From Urechis unicinctus (taxonomy: Eukaryota; Annelida; Polychaeta; Xenopneusta; Urechidae): 64,000 nucleotides of DNA. The DNA is taken from NCBI GenBank assembly GCA_034190875.2, contig CM067343.1, forward strand, positions 60,517,145 through 60,581,144. Direction: 5' to 3'. Positions 37,049 through 50,199 of this stretch are shown here, piece after piece (the first letter of the stretch is position 1; every line of letters starts with the position of its first letter). Position numbers and translations under genes: made by a program. The notes beneath the pieces were generated by a model, which worked only from the letters and a program-made list of their open reading frames with translations, was not told where the DNA came from and made no database searches.

Positions 37049-37584
37049 TGTTATTCATTACAATAAATGTCAGCAATTCGTAGAAGAATAGCTCGAACAT
37101 ATACAAATCATATAACTGTTGTTACAAATCTTGAATATAAATCTAATGCACTATAAGGTCTTCGCCTGTATGATTCTTTGATGCTATAAAGGATCTCAAT
37201 CAATCATTTCGTAGCTTTGCTGTCGTGCAGTTAATTAGTCTTTAACGTTTCCGCAGATTGAATGAGTATCAAACAGCCGCTAATGAGACTATTCTGCTGC
37301 TGACGTAGATCAGACTGATCCTATGGTGTAGTAGACGTTCACGCGATTTATATAGCAATATAGAGAGATGCATGATTAAACGACCCCTATAAAAATCGTA
37401 AACATCACATACAATAGTTAGACGCTTGCCTCAAGACTCATATCATACATTGCCGCTGCGTGCGTGCCATGTGCACATTAGGGGGTATTTAACGACGTGT
37501 TTTGCGGCTAGTTATCTTGCCATTACGTATTTTGTGCCGCAAGGCAAGCTTTTAGTTTGCAATGTTAGGACCAATATTGCCATG

Positions 37585-37639
<55 letters not shown>

Positions 37640-37696
37640 TAGATAGAGAGATATATATATATAGAGATAGATATATATAGATAGAGAGAGAGAGAT

Positions 37697-37744
<48 letters not shown>

Positions 37745-37759
37745 ATATATCTCTCTATA

Positions 37760-37796
<37 letters not shown>

Positions 37797-37807
37797 ATCT
37801 ATATATA

Positions 37808-37861
<54 letters not shown>

Positions 37862-39104
37862 TATGAAACATCTATGTATTAAATGGCGGCAGAGAATAGC
37901 TTTTATGTTTCGAACGTACAAATAAATTCCGTAATAGCCTGTTCACTGGAAGTCAATTTCAACGAATATCACATATGAAAGATTGTAATCCAGCACGTGT
38001 GAAGGTGATGCAGTCACATCTTCATGAAATGACATGGAACACCCACGATTCATGGAGGCTGCTTAATGGAATACTGCAGCCGATATGCTTTCACTTGTCC
38101 AATCACGTTCTCATCAATGAATCAATGAGATGGTATGGGTGTTTTAATGATGGCTAAATACAGGTTGGACCATCTGGTTACTATATCACTCAAAGCATGC
38201 ATTACGGACTATGGTATAAAATTAGGCACGATAGCAGGCCACCTTATATATGCAGTATCATAAATGAACCATTATTAAAAATTAGCCTGGGTTTTACACT
38301 TTTATAGTAACAATACTCCAATAATAAGATGAAAAGCAATCTCTTTAGCCACTCGTTTCATAAACAATTTTAAATGTAGCTTACACAGCTTCGTGCCATG
38401 TACCATGCAATGTCTTGTGTTACACAACGCGACATTATTTCTATATTTGGGCCAGTCTTAGTACAAGTAATTATCGACATAGAATCCTTGTATATCTACA
38501 TGGTTACATTATATGTCCGTGAGGAGCACACGATGTGTTGCATATTTATTCCTCTGCATATGTGAACTTCCTTTGAACATATAATGAATTCGATATAATG
38601 AATGGAAGTTGTATTTTCTTACGATGTTACAGCAGTATCAGTTAAGCGGTATATTTTGATATACAAGACGCAATACACGCATAGCGAACTGCACATAATT
38701 CGAATGGCCCCAATCTTCTCCACCCCAAACACAATACATGGACATTTGCACTTCTACGTAATCAACCAGCTATATGGGGCATTTATTCCATTTCTTAAAA
38801 TGAAGTTTTTCTGATCTTGATAAAAGCATAATATGATACAGCTGTGGTCATTCTAGCATATGTTCGAATTACACTTGGTAGAGACGACCTCACACACTAT
38901 CTGTTTTATTCAGTTGTGTTAAACTATGTTTGTCGCATAGCAAACCCTGCATGATTTATCAAACCTTGATTAGCTTAATGTGTTCCATTAGCAACCGCAC
39001 TTAAGCGGGACTTAATCCAATTTTATGGTACAATAATTCAGCCTATAGAAATACATGACTAACATGTATAATGACTGAGGATGATATGCTATCTCCTGAA
39101 GATA
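37049..39104. repeat. IR-A right arm, block f'
   Basis: It is the inverted partner of 7,234-9,951. It includes the (TA)n tract 37,585-37,862 where the left arm has about 690 bases of ordinary sequence. The 60-codon frame at 37,975-38,157 (plus) mirrors 8,423-8,605 (minus). Confidence 0.8.
37585..37862. repeat. (TA)n microsatellite with TAGA/TCTA interruptions
   Basis: Long pure TA runs are separated by GAGATAGATAGAG-type and mirrored TATCTCTC-type words, so the centre is nearly palindromic. Confidence 0.96.
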
Positions 39105-40056
39105 TGTGTGTTCGTATGTTTGTGTGTGAATGCACGCTCGACAACCGACTGTGGATAAGAAGTATTTGTAAGATGTATTTAGAAACATAAATATAAGAAG
39201 ATACTTGTCAGCCAAACGATCGTCATAAATCAATTTCTGTATATATATATATAAAAAATATTTGATAAGCTGGTTTGGATAGGAAGATAAGTAAAATTAA
39301 TGATTGTGTGACAATGTGATTGATTATAACCTACAAATATAACCTCAAATCTTACCTCAACTTTGTTGAACGTATCAGTTGTCGCTATAAATACAGAGGA
39401 TGTCAATGACGATTTAATAGCCATCGTGGCCAAAATCCCCAAATATGTTGTCAAACGGTGCCAGAGCGTTCAGTAATGCCGCACCAAGTTTGTGGAACGC
39501 ACTTCCCATCGACATTCGTCGGTCTAATACGCTTGATATATTCAAGACATTTCTTTTTAATCAGTGCTATGACAATTAACTGCCTGTCTAAGCGCCTTTG
39601 AGCAGGATCATTTCCTGGAAACAGCCATATATGTCATGTTATGTTATGTGGTGTGTAGGTTACAGGGAATGGAGTTTAGACTGTCTGTATTGCTCTTGAT
39701 ATCTATCGTCATTTTTATTTGAAAAGAGTTCAAATTATATTTTGAGATATTGCATGATTCGAACAAACTCGATTTGCTTTACAAGTCTGATTTTGATAAC
39801 TTTTCCTACAAAATGTCATGCGAATAACCTTTCATTTGCGAAATCCGCTGACGAAATGCACCCAACAGAATGACTTACTATTCAGACCTCAGGGTTTAAT
39901 GGCCGTGCCACAGTTTACGAACCCGTGCAGTTATTCATTTGATTACATAATCCAGAACAAGAACGAAACTGCTAGGCACACCCATATCATCCATAGCATA
40001 ACGTATTAGTCATAGAATTTATGGACAAACCACGGTCACAATATGGAGCCATGTCT
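39080..40056. repeat. IR-A right arm, block g', with the empty Maverick site
   Basis: It is the inverted partner of 254-1,754. The uninterrupted Maverick target is at 39,105-39,110 (TGTGTG on the plus strand). A LINE 3' fragment at 39,440-39,650 has no counterpart in the left arm. Confidence 0.75.
39440..39650 (+). mobile_element. CR1/L2-like LINE, 3' end of ORF2 plus tail
   Basis: In one frame the plus strand reads FSNAAPSLWNALPIDIRR and continues to NQCYDN and a stop at 39,577-39,579. The pattern (A-x-x-LWN-x-LP-x-x-IR, then a short hydrophobic end) is the hallmark C-terminus of ORF2 in CR1/L2/Jockey-group LINEs. After the stop comes AAGCGCCTTTGAGCAGGATC, resembling the usual 3' UTR of this group, then a TATGT-repeat tail instead of poly-A. 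Only about 45 codons remain, so the copy is heavily 5'-truncated, as LINE copies usually are. It lies only in the right arm, so it may post-date the duplication. Confidence 0.75.
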
Positions 40057-41142
40057 TTTCTCTCCGCTGGAATTAGGCTAGTTGACGCTGCTATTGCAGT
40101 AAGCATTTTTCCCACTGTGAGTGCAAATAATAAACCTGTACAAAAAACGAACCTGACTGGTTAGTGAGATTGCCTGTGGTATCATGCTACCTATAATTGC
40201 ACATTCGTTCTCCTTGCCTTACAATATGCGCATCCACTTAAAACAATAAGTGTCGAGTATATGTTTAATAAGTGACAACAAAATTTACTATTCGCAATGA
40301 GCGTGAACGATGGGTCATAGGTTTAGCACATGTGCAAGGACAATAATCGATGTGATGGGAAATATGAATTGCTACGTGCGGTGGACAAAAGACAGAAGAA
40401 TGAAGCATGTATCATGTCAATCCCTCATTCCGGTCAACAACCCTTGATGCGTACCCGTAAATGCTTAGCATTGACGGTGAATTTGATATACGATCGGGCC
40501 CTATTTGGCGATAGCCGTGGAGAGGTAATTTTTGAACCAGTTGTTTTAACGATCCAGTGCATAAAAACAATTCTGGATGTGAGCATGATCTAACCGGCAC
40601 TGTTTCTGATGGTTTTTGTGGTATAAATAGACTTATTCTAAGACGGGAATTTAATGGTGTCACAATGCCATGCACCAAGACAGCCATCAACATTTTGCAT
40701 ACCATCTATATCACATTGCCATAAGCCAGCCGCAACTCACAAGTGGAACAGAGTACATCCTAGAGATAGACATAGAGTGGGTCAGAGAGCCACATTTAGA
40801 CACAACTCCTATCCACAAGTGGAACAGAGTGCATCCTAGAGACCACAATAAACAGAGACTCAATTGTGGATTATTAGAAAGAACCTCGTGGCAATCAGAG
40901 GGCATCTGGTGATTAAAGAATGGTATCCTATTGTAAGATCACAGACAAACATGTGGTGCACTACACCCCTCCCATGATATGTGACTTTTGATTGTGCACG
41001 GGGTCGCCTGATATAACCGAAGATACAACACTGGCAAAGTTGGCGACCTTAGAGAGAAATCTTGACCAAACTATTGAAAACCTGTGCAAGCTGGTCGACA
41101 CAAAGTTGATGCGTTGGAAGAACGACGGCAGGTGACATATTA
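40056..41142 (+). other. Degraded coding-like stretch before a possible LTR, unrecognised
   Basis: The most protein-like piece is 41,018-41,134 (plus). It is open through LAKLATLERNLDQTIENLCK, a leucine-heptad, coiled-coil-like segment, and ends at a TGA (41,132-41,134) nine bases before the candidate LTR. Upstream pieces are interrupted. A diverged 77-bp direct duplication (CACAAGTGGAACAGAGT at 40,739 and about 40,816) lies inside. The position suggests the 3' end of a retrotransposon gene, but no protease, reverse transcriptase or integrase motif is present, so this is inference. Confidence 0.3.
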
Positions 41143-41774
41143 TGTTAAGTCAGACCTTTGATGTTGCCGATCCCATATATTCGATATACCATTTCCCTCC
41201 TGTAGTAAATGTTATGCATGTATGTAAATGTTTTTGGCCAAAATGGAAGGCCATTGAAGTTTGAGCCATATAATATCTCCTGCATAGTGTTCATTTTATG
41301 CATATATGCTAATGTCGTGGCCAATTGAGAGGCCATTCAATTTTAAGGCTGTTCTCCTAACATAATTAGCATGCAGCTTTTTGAATTAATGTTGAATTAA
41401 TGAGGCGCCCGCCCATATGGTCGCACGCAAAATGAAATCATATACAAAACATCAAGAATTGAGAGCAAGGATGGACAGTGATTCAGAGATTGAGAGAGGG
41501 TGAAGCAGTCAGCCCGCTACGAACTACAGCCGCCTCTTGGACGACTATCCGCAGCTTTCCGTAATTAATCTTGGTAACTGCAGTAAACCAGCCGTGTACC
41601 GGGAGCGCTGTGGAGATAGTCATCAGTAGGTTGGTTATGGATTGTATTTGAAGATAATAAAATAAACGTCGTTTAAATATCTGTCTGAATCTTCTTCTCT
41701 AGTCAGTGTTTTAAGCCGGGGAGTACCGTTGCCCCACCGAACTCGAATGTTAATACGCGTGTGTAACCTTAAAC
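41143..41774 (+). mobile_element. Possible LTR (solo or 3'), 632 bp
   Basis: It starts TGTTAAG and ends CTTAAACA, a short imperfect inverted pair of the TG...CA type. An AATAAA signal occurs near 41,660, about 110 bases before the proposed end, as expected for an R region. The inner part has a diverged tandem pair (GGCCAAAATGGAAGGCCATT and GGCCAATTGAGAGGCCATT, about 105 bases apart). There is no second LTR, no clear purine tract and no clean target duplication. Confidence 0.35.
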
Positions 41775-41779
41775 AAGGA

Positions 41780-44700
41780 GGCTACCCTCAACCCAGTAAC
41801 AGCCACATCAGACTTTTCAATGAAGTCTCAGACTGAGACCCTGGAGCTTCGACCGCTTGTTGAATGCAGATGATCGTGATGATGGCATTGTGACCATTTG
41901 ATTTTTCCTTGTAATGACATGGACGCACCACATATATCTTTACATCGTTAGATTTTTGAACAGGCTCTGTACCTGGGTCTACCATTATCTTGGCGTTGTG
42001 CGAGTGGCCGTTTTGTGATATAGTACTCCTAACCATGTATCTAAGCGTGTCGTATATGGAACGTGACACGAATCAAAAGTTGAACTACACGGACCTTGGA
42101 TATAGAAATCACAACTCTCTGTAAGTGTTGCTCTAGGGTTTAAACGGAGAACAACTCAGTAATAACGAAACATTAGCCCCGGAGGCAACTTGAATCGTAT
42201 GCTATTCGGCTAAGGTGCAATAATATATATTTGCAATTAATCGGAATTCCAATAGAGACTTTGATGCCCGTCTAAATAACGTTATCTGCAAAACAACGAT
42301 AAATAAGCACAGTAACATTATGGAATTTGAGTCACCATATTACAGCTAATCGTCGGGGCCATGAATTCAGGCCGCAGCGAGCTTTGTAATAAAAAGAATT
42401 ACACCTCTTAATTTGTCGAACGCTGCATTGGGCAATAATGCATCTGTTTGGCTCGTTGATGATCGTTGCGCAATATTTTGCGATACATTTACATCTCGCC
42501 AAAAATATCGACTTTCGAATTTCAAGAGCTATGGTTACCTCCCTTACATAGGGCTACAAAGGGTATTGCACATTTACCCTTCTCTAACGGAAAAGCGGTG
42601 TGACTCCATGGATATCGATCAAGCGTGCACATAGCTTGAGACACTGTTTACAGGAATAGCAGCCGATCATTTACCTCACAAACGATCGGGTTCGGCATCA
42701 ACTTGCTTCATCAAAAGTACATCTCGATGACAAAACGCTTGGACAGTTGTCGTATGTTAAGGACTGTACTGGCTGATAGCATAGTTGAGTACATATCAGA
42801 TCAAATAATCATCATCATCATCATTAACATTTTCACCAAAATTATTACCATCATGTTCATTACAACCATTATCATCATCATTTTCATCATCATCGTCGTC
42901 ATCATCATCATTTCTAGAAACACTATCATATGCCATGCATAGGTCAATGGTAAAGTCAGGGACAATATAAATCATGTAAATATGGCAATCGTGCCCAGCT
43001 AAACTATTTGGCTGAATCAGTCTCCTTAAAACTATTTATACATTTTCCTGGTGTTGTTGGCAAAATAACATACAAAATTGTCCCATTTGGTCGAATAAGT
43101 GGCGTTATATCTGCAATTCGAATGTAAAATAGGCCTTATAGATTGTGAACACGTCAGCCAGAGGCCTGATAATACCTTAGGTCACTACCAACTTGTGTTG
43201 ATTACAGGGGAAAGAAATCCTTATCTGATGTTAAAACACTACATTGCAAAGTAACTGTGTCTGATAGTCCTTTTCCATGTTTAATAATCCTACAAATGCA
43301 GTATGGCCGCCTGAGGTGTGCAACAAGCACTACCTTGATTATGCACTTCGTCAAAATGAACATCGTGTTAATGTGTATCTCAGAAGTGTATCACCAACAT
43401 ACAATAAATGGTGGTTCAATAAAGGTTTTATTGATTTCATTTGCCACACCAGTAGATAGTCACTACCTAAAGCATGTATTGTTGTTCTCAAATGTAGTTT
43501 GTGCTTTGCAACATTCTTATATATTTGTGAATGGACGGTAACTAAGTTAGCAAATAGCATGAGCAAGTAGCAGTCGACAACCGTATGGAACCTTTCATAG
43601 TATTACCGTTATAGTCCAAACAGATAATGTTGTTTTCAGTGATGTTGTTTTAAGATGTTAAACATCTGGCACTCGGAACTGGCATGAGATAAGCACAATG
43701 GATATAAAGTTACGTTTGAACCCTGACTATGTGAAGTTCAGCTTGCGTTGAGTGTCAGATGCAATTACCCAACGTCCAATAACATGTAACTGCCTCCTTA
43801 CTCTGTCCAGGCATATTGTTATAGCTATGCCCTACACAGTAATATGACCATGCTTTGCGGTCTGGCCACCTGCAATGCACTTATCTGTATAATAATACGG
43901 TACACGTGCGCCTCTAGTGGAAACCACTCTGAAATGTCAAACAACCCTGCCCGAATCTCATTGGTGCACTGGTAACTTTAGCAATAACAGACATTCATCC
44001 TTAAGGTACTACACGAAAGAACAAGGAACACATCAAGGTCCTCTTAAACTGAGTAGATTGCGTTAGTTTTCGCCCAGAGAACACACTGCAGTTTTAAATG
44101 TTGTTGTTGGAATACAGTTTGTATTTGTTGGAGAACAGTAAATGCATCAGCGAGGCCGTGGAATATGCTACATCGTTCACTGCTTTTATGAACGACTCCA
44201 ATGATGCGCTGCAGCACATCAACTTTATGCATTCTATGCAACGTTATGCCTTGTGCCAGAGTATTGGAGAGAAGGGGCATCCATGCGGATGGATTGCCTG
44301 AGAGTCTTATATAACAGACTCGACCACTACTCCCATTCTAGCATTGGCAAGGCGCTTTGTGAATGTTAGCACCATACGAGTGGTTAATTGGTAATATTTC
44401 CATTTGAATTATTTGAAATGGGGTAAGGGTGTTAGTTATATTATCAAAAACATTCAACCATTATTAGAATCATTGTGCCACCAACAAAAAAGTATTTTGG
44501 TTTTGCTTTGGTGTGAGCTAAATTGTAATACTTTCCTTACAATTTAGTTCGTTTGCTATTCCTTTTAACACCAGGAATACACGATACTTTTATATACTCA
44601 TCGATGTGGCTCAGAAACTGAAATTATATTGGTTGCAAGTGCGGACGATGTTATTGATGCATCTGAATTCAATTTGCGTGTAACACGATTATTTATTGAA

Positions 44701-46645
44701 GAGATATTCATGATCACATATCCTTATAGTAACAAACGTGTTTACAACCATAAATGCAACAAACAATGCGTATAAAGCATACTCATGTTCAATGTTTCTA
44801 TGCATGTACTGAGATGAAACGTGTTCGTCGACTAAACAGTTCCTGTTTGATGCATGGTATTTGTCTCATGTGCGCAGCATAGTCTTCGCTTTTGTCTAAT
44901 AATTTTCTTTGGGGTCATATCGATAATGAATGTCTGCATTGCAAGGAATATATGAGTAAGTTGATAGCACTTTACATATACGTGTGTTCTATTGTGAGTT
45001 AAGAATACATGCATACTTAATAATGCGTAATCGACATGGTCTTCTGTTGTCATGTGACTGATTGATAAAGTTAACGTTAAGATACAAACATTTGACAGTG
45101 GTCATTGCTGCGATTGATCAAATAACCAGCTTAAAAGTACAGTCGGCTACAGTATGTTACAAACATTTCCCCGCATACAGAAGAAAATGTCAATAAACAA
45201 TCAAGGGTTATAAAAAGCAACCATTGCATTGGTTTTTTTATGAAACGTAATGGTTTAAATTCTTATGACAATGGAATCTAATCTGATCGCAATTTGACGT
45301 AAAGCCTGATTGGAACTGCAATACTGTGAGACCATAGGGTTTGGTTAATCATCTATCTTTCTTATTTGATTTTACGCCAGTATTAATCATATTATACAGC
45401 AGCTTTGTGTCATCATGCATTATAATGCGCATTCAGATCTCAAGGGGCCGTTTGAGCTTCTTCCAGCTCTATTGTTCGCCCCAACAATAAACAAATAACG
45501 GACCATTCATTCTGTTTACAACGCTCGCCGAGTCTGTTATGATATTTGGTGCATATTACTTACTTACCGATGCAGATGTTTATCTGCATTATTCCAATGC
45601 ATTTATACGCCTGTTCTTCAGCATTAAATGACGGATAAAGATTGATTTCACATGACTTCACAAAGAATGCAGTAGATCGAGAAAATATCTAATAAGAACA
45701 TAATCGCATTCATTTTTCAAATGATCATTATTTTAGTTACATACGCTTGTCCTGCTGCAGTGGTATTTGCTAGATATTGTAAGGGGTACTGAGGTTGTTC
45801 CTCTGTGCTTACCAAGGACTAGCTGGCATTAACACAAGTGATGTACTTCATGTAGTAAGCTATGCGCATACTCACTCATAAACATAGTGAAGCCTTTATT
45901 GCGTATGACTGGTACAACCGCTCTTCAACCGATACAAGAAATACAGCAGTGCCCGTAATAATTGTTCCATGTTGTCTTCATCGGAAGGTGCGGTCAGCAA
46001 GCCATTATACTTTTGGTTCATTTTTTTAGAGCATATATTAAGCGATGACAACATTATTTATATTCTGAGATCCACATGCTTCATATGGACTACTAAATTC
46101 AACTGGCCACCACTATAGGCCGGCAACACTAAGTCGCTTTTCGATATTTTTGTACTGTCGCATTTGTAATATGAGCACTTCGTGACTTGTATTCATTCCA
46201 CTGTGCATTGATCAGTCAGGAATGAGTTTGTATTCATATTTTCATTTTAATTGCTCAGCGACGCATTGTGCTTTTAAATCGATGCTATGATTTCGTTTCT
46301 GTCACAGATAACGTCAACACAATGAACCATTAATAATAAACCACGCATCTACATTCGTAAGATTTGCTGGAGTAGCCCACATGTTGTTATAGCAACAGAG
46401 TGTGGGAGAAGCAACCCCAACCCGACAATCTCTTTCTACCACCCATTGACAAAGAGCTGTGGATTTCAGCTTGTACACATGCATGGATTTTATCATTGCA
46501 GTATTTGTTAATCATTTCTTTGTGCGTTTTACATCCAGATATGGTTCACGTTTGACATTTGACAAAAAAACAAGTAGCTTTTATAATTGCTGATGCCGTT
46601 TTCATCGGCAATAGACCACTTAATCTTACTAGATATGCTACGTTT
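41780..46645. other. Unique sequence, no gene recognised
   Basis: I checked both strands and found only short frames (the longest are 43,257-43,541 plus and 41,788-42,069 minus) with no known motif. The one low-complexity feature is the ATC-type tract listed separately. This stretch lies within the 17.8 kb that the IR-A left arm lacks. Confidence 0.45.
42806..42920. repeat. Imperfect (ATC)n tract
   Basis: Runs of ATCATC are interrupted by ATTACC, TTCATT and GTCGTC words. It gives an Ile-rich frame on the plus strand that is not a gene. Confidence 0.9.
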
Positions 46646-46649
46646 CGGT

Positions 46650-47700
46650 TTATGTATCTTTGAAACATTGACATTTAAAATTTAGAAAAACAGGGCTATG
46701 GTCAGATAAGTTGTCCCCATCATGAGTACATGTATATCGTGAGACTAAGGGCAATATATTATCAGATATTACGAAATGATCCAAAACAGATCTTGCATTA
46801 GCTATTTCGTCCGAAATCAGTGTTAAGGTCATCCCCTAGAACCAAGAAATCCACATCAGTGTTGGCGTTGGAGATAGACAGGACATCATTAAAAAGTTCA
46901 TTATAAGTATTGTTGCATGTAGTTGCAGATGACACATAGCATGGCATGTACAAATTTCCTAAATTAAAAAGCAGATCGGCCGTCACAATTTACAGCAACC
47001 AAACGAGCAATGCACCTGACAATATTACATTGCACAAGACGGATGGAAAACTTAGAATCACGTTTACGCAGATATGCGAAGCATCCATATAATCTCCCTT
47101 TGAGAACCCGAGATGAAATATTACCAGACACAATTATACCCTTATAATTTAGTTTCTAGTACATTAAATTCGTTTTCACGTAGCCAATACTCTTGTAGAA
47201 ACAGAACATCACATTCATTCATTAATTTCTGAATGTAAACAATCGTATCATCCCCATTGCCTCTACTATTATATGTGCAAATACGATAAGTTGTGACAAA
47301 ATTGCAACAAACAGTAATAAATTTTAAAAAAACAAGTAGCGCATTATAGCGCATCACTTCATTATCTTGCATGTACCGTAACACCTCGTCTGTAGTGCTA
47401 TTGTTACAGGCTCTGTAGACGAACAAGTCTCTGTTGGCTTCCGGTGCTCCCCGCAGAGTACTGGAGGTAGCAACCCCCTTGACATGGCCTTTCTTCTTGA
47501 CGTATGTTCTCTTGCGTCTTTCCACTGTTTTGAAGCAGTCGTCACCTAGATCGGTAGGCGCATTGACTTTGCTAATCGTTGCTTATCGTTTTACTGTCAA
47601 CGGATTTTACAGTGGCTGTGGCTGTGACGGCAGAGTATGACGGACTGTTATTTGGCGTTTGAGCAGATTGACGACACTCTACACGCTGGAGGTTGACCAT
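46650..47700 (-). pseudogene. CR1/L2-like LINE, ORF1 3' part and ORF2 endonuclease part
   Basis: Reading leftward, an ORF1-type piece comes first (47,300-47,640; basic VERRKRTYVKKKG, then RDLFVYRACNNSTTDEVLRY, the start of the small domain typical of ORF1 in this group). An abrupt switch into ORF2 follows (about 47,280: ICTYNSRG then CDVLFLQEYWL, the opening of an APE-type endonuclease). Further pieces include GNLYMPCYVSSATTCNNTYN (46,920-46,975), a mutated active-site region (LGDDLNTDF for the family GDFN type), and the final catalytic signature GDNLSDHSPVFL (about 46,690-46,725). Stops and frameshifts separate the pieces. No reverse transcriptase follows; the copy stops near 46,650. Confidence 0.8.
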
Positions 47701-49390
47701 AGCTCCATTCAGGAGATATTAACGCATATAATCATGGCGTGCTAGTTTGGGCATTTTGATGTTCCTTACACAATCGGCATTGTTCCATTAGCGAGTTACT
47801 ATTCATTACATAATCTCTTCTCGCGTATGTTCGTGAGCAAGTTAGAATTCTGTTCTCAGGATACCTTCCTTTATCGAGTTTGCTGTGTTCCAATACCAAA
47901 AAGTCTTTAAACTGTAGCTATTTGAAAAAAAAATCCCGGATCGCAATATAACTCGAAAGCGACAAATGTCGTATTGCCATAATTTGCAGGATCTACAGTG
48001 CTAAGCCTGTTATAAAAATAGATTTATTGCCTTGTTTTAATACATTTATTTGTCACCAAATTCGAGCTATTGGTCGTCAATTAGAGTTTTTCCTAATGTC
48101 AGAAGATATTTTACAATATCTAAAATCCCTCGGAAACGGGTATTATTGAGAATTGTGTCCTGTAATGAGTTACGTGAAAGGAAACACCTTCTGTGATTAG
48201 TTCTATATTTCCGCTGTAACCCTTAGATAATCACTAAAATATTTATATGCTATAAAATATTGTCAACAATGCAGTATAATCTTCACAAAAGCTGAACGTA
48301 TTACAAGCTACCATGAAGCTCTAATGTCGAGGTATGAGCATTTGAAAGCAGTGATCATTCGACAGCATTTGACATATTCCGGGACCACGCAGCTGACATT
48401 ATTGTTTATGCATTTGATAGTATCCTGTGCCATAGGTAAGAGATACAGCTGCATTGCTCTATTTGAATGAGATAGTGGCAAACAGTCGACAATACATCAT
48501 TTCTAACTAACACATTTCCCTACAGGAGATAACTGAAATTCAGTGCCATACATTATGTCAACATTTGCATCACAATACTGGATATGCTATATATAGTGAT
48601 AGGCCTTGAGCATGTCATCTTCAGCGACCATTATGTGGGCGTTATATAATAACTCACACAAATATGATATGTGTTTTGAATTTCAATGGTGCAACAGTAA
48701 GTATAAGGTGTTTATCGGCTAAAGCAGCGCCTCCAACACAGACGCCAGTCATTCTAGCTGTACATTACGTTCGGGGATTGACGTCATGTTACAAATGAAT
48801 CTAGATAAGCAGTGGTGCATATAATGACAGCATTTGTCCCGGCAAAGATGAATTGGCAGGAATTAGCATTGCAGAGAAAACGTATTCAGCATCGATGTTA
48901 GCCAATAATTTTAACTGAGCTTTAGCAATTTCTCGAACTTGCGTGTTGTTAAGGAATTTCAGTAGTATCACATATGGTTGTTCGTAACTTTACTCAAACA
49001 TACTCCTGACTATAGTTGTTGCCTGCCATTGAATCGTCATTCTGTGTCTGTGTCAAGCAGAAAGTTATGCCGTTACTGCAAGGTGGATGCAAAGCATAAC
49101 AAGAGTCATATACAGCTACAGACAATTCTAGTGACTACTGCCAGTTTTGCTTGACGTAAACCATACCATAACAACTTGATTCATATAACATCGTCTACGT
49201 AAATAACGGCATACTATATAAAGTTAGAATACATTTAACCATCATTTCCACAGTCAGATAGATGTTAAAGATTCGATGATAGTTGCTAGCCTGTTCCATT
49301 TACAATGTTTTCATCAACACGTCATCAGACATTGCGCATGATTAATCTAGATTTATGGGAGGACTCCTCGCAGGACCGACATTTGGGGAC
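47700..49390. other. No gene or repeat recognised
   Basis: I see AT-rich sequence with no frame above about 60 codons and no partner elsewhere in the window. Confidence 0.4.
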
Positions 49391-49394
49391 GCCG

Positions 49395-49676
49395 CTAGTT
49401 GCGTTTTGCGAATCCAACCGTCACCATGCACGAGAACGATTTGTTATGCGTATTGGTATCCCACCCATTGAAGTCGATGGATAGCCGCTGGATGGGAACT
49501 TTTTCGAACGCATCCGTGTAAATTCTATCATCAGATTCCACGGACTGGACTGTTTGAATAAAAGGTGACTGGAAATTTTGCAGTGATATATCTGCGACTG
49601 GATCCTGTATACGGATATGGGGTTTACCTTGATGTCTATGCACAACGATGTATATGTAGAGAGCTAAAGAATACAT
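49395..49676 (-). other. 93-codon open frame, unrecognised
   Basis: The frame has mixed composition (not low-complexity), with PFIQTVQSVESDDRIYTDAF in the middle and a FNGWDTNTHNKS stretch near the end. It has no known domain, no signal peptide and no neighbour of known function. It could be an exon of an unrelated gene or a chance frame. A second frame of the same kind (82 codons) lies at 49,918-50,166 on the plus strand, preceded by a TTTTAG that could act as a 3' splice site. I cannot decide between these. Confidence 0.2.
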
Positions 49677-50199
49677 TGACCTAATTAGAACTACAGCTTT
49701 ATATCTTTATGTTGCACCATTTTTACACGTTTGTTCGCATTATTGAAACTTTATCCAATAGACGTCAAATTATGTATCTTAGTGATCTGGCTTGGCTAGT
49801 GATGCGAGCATTACGCAAATACCACTGCACCGATTTGTTCAATGGCGCTTTTAATAGTGCACTTGATGCTTGATTTAGATCCTTTACTGCGGTCCCATTT
49901 ATTGTTCATTTTAGCTGGTGAGTAGCCCCTGCTATGTTTTTATGGGAACTCGTCATCTCTATAAACCCGTACAAAAGAGGCGCTGCAAGTACAGTCAACC
50001 TCCGCTATTAAACGTGCCAGTTGTATGGCGGACTGATATGGAACAATTATGGCGATCAGCACTGTGTGACCTTTCAGTTGTGGTATTGTTATTCGATGTC
50101 GATGCAACTTACCCGCACGCATCCAATCGCATTCAAAGCCTGTACGATGCTGCCTTATTAAGATAACTGAAAAGGTAAATTTGCTATCTATATTCGTTA

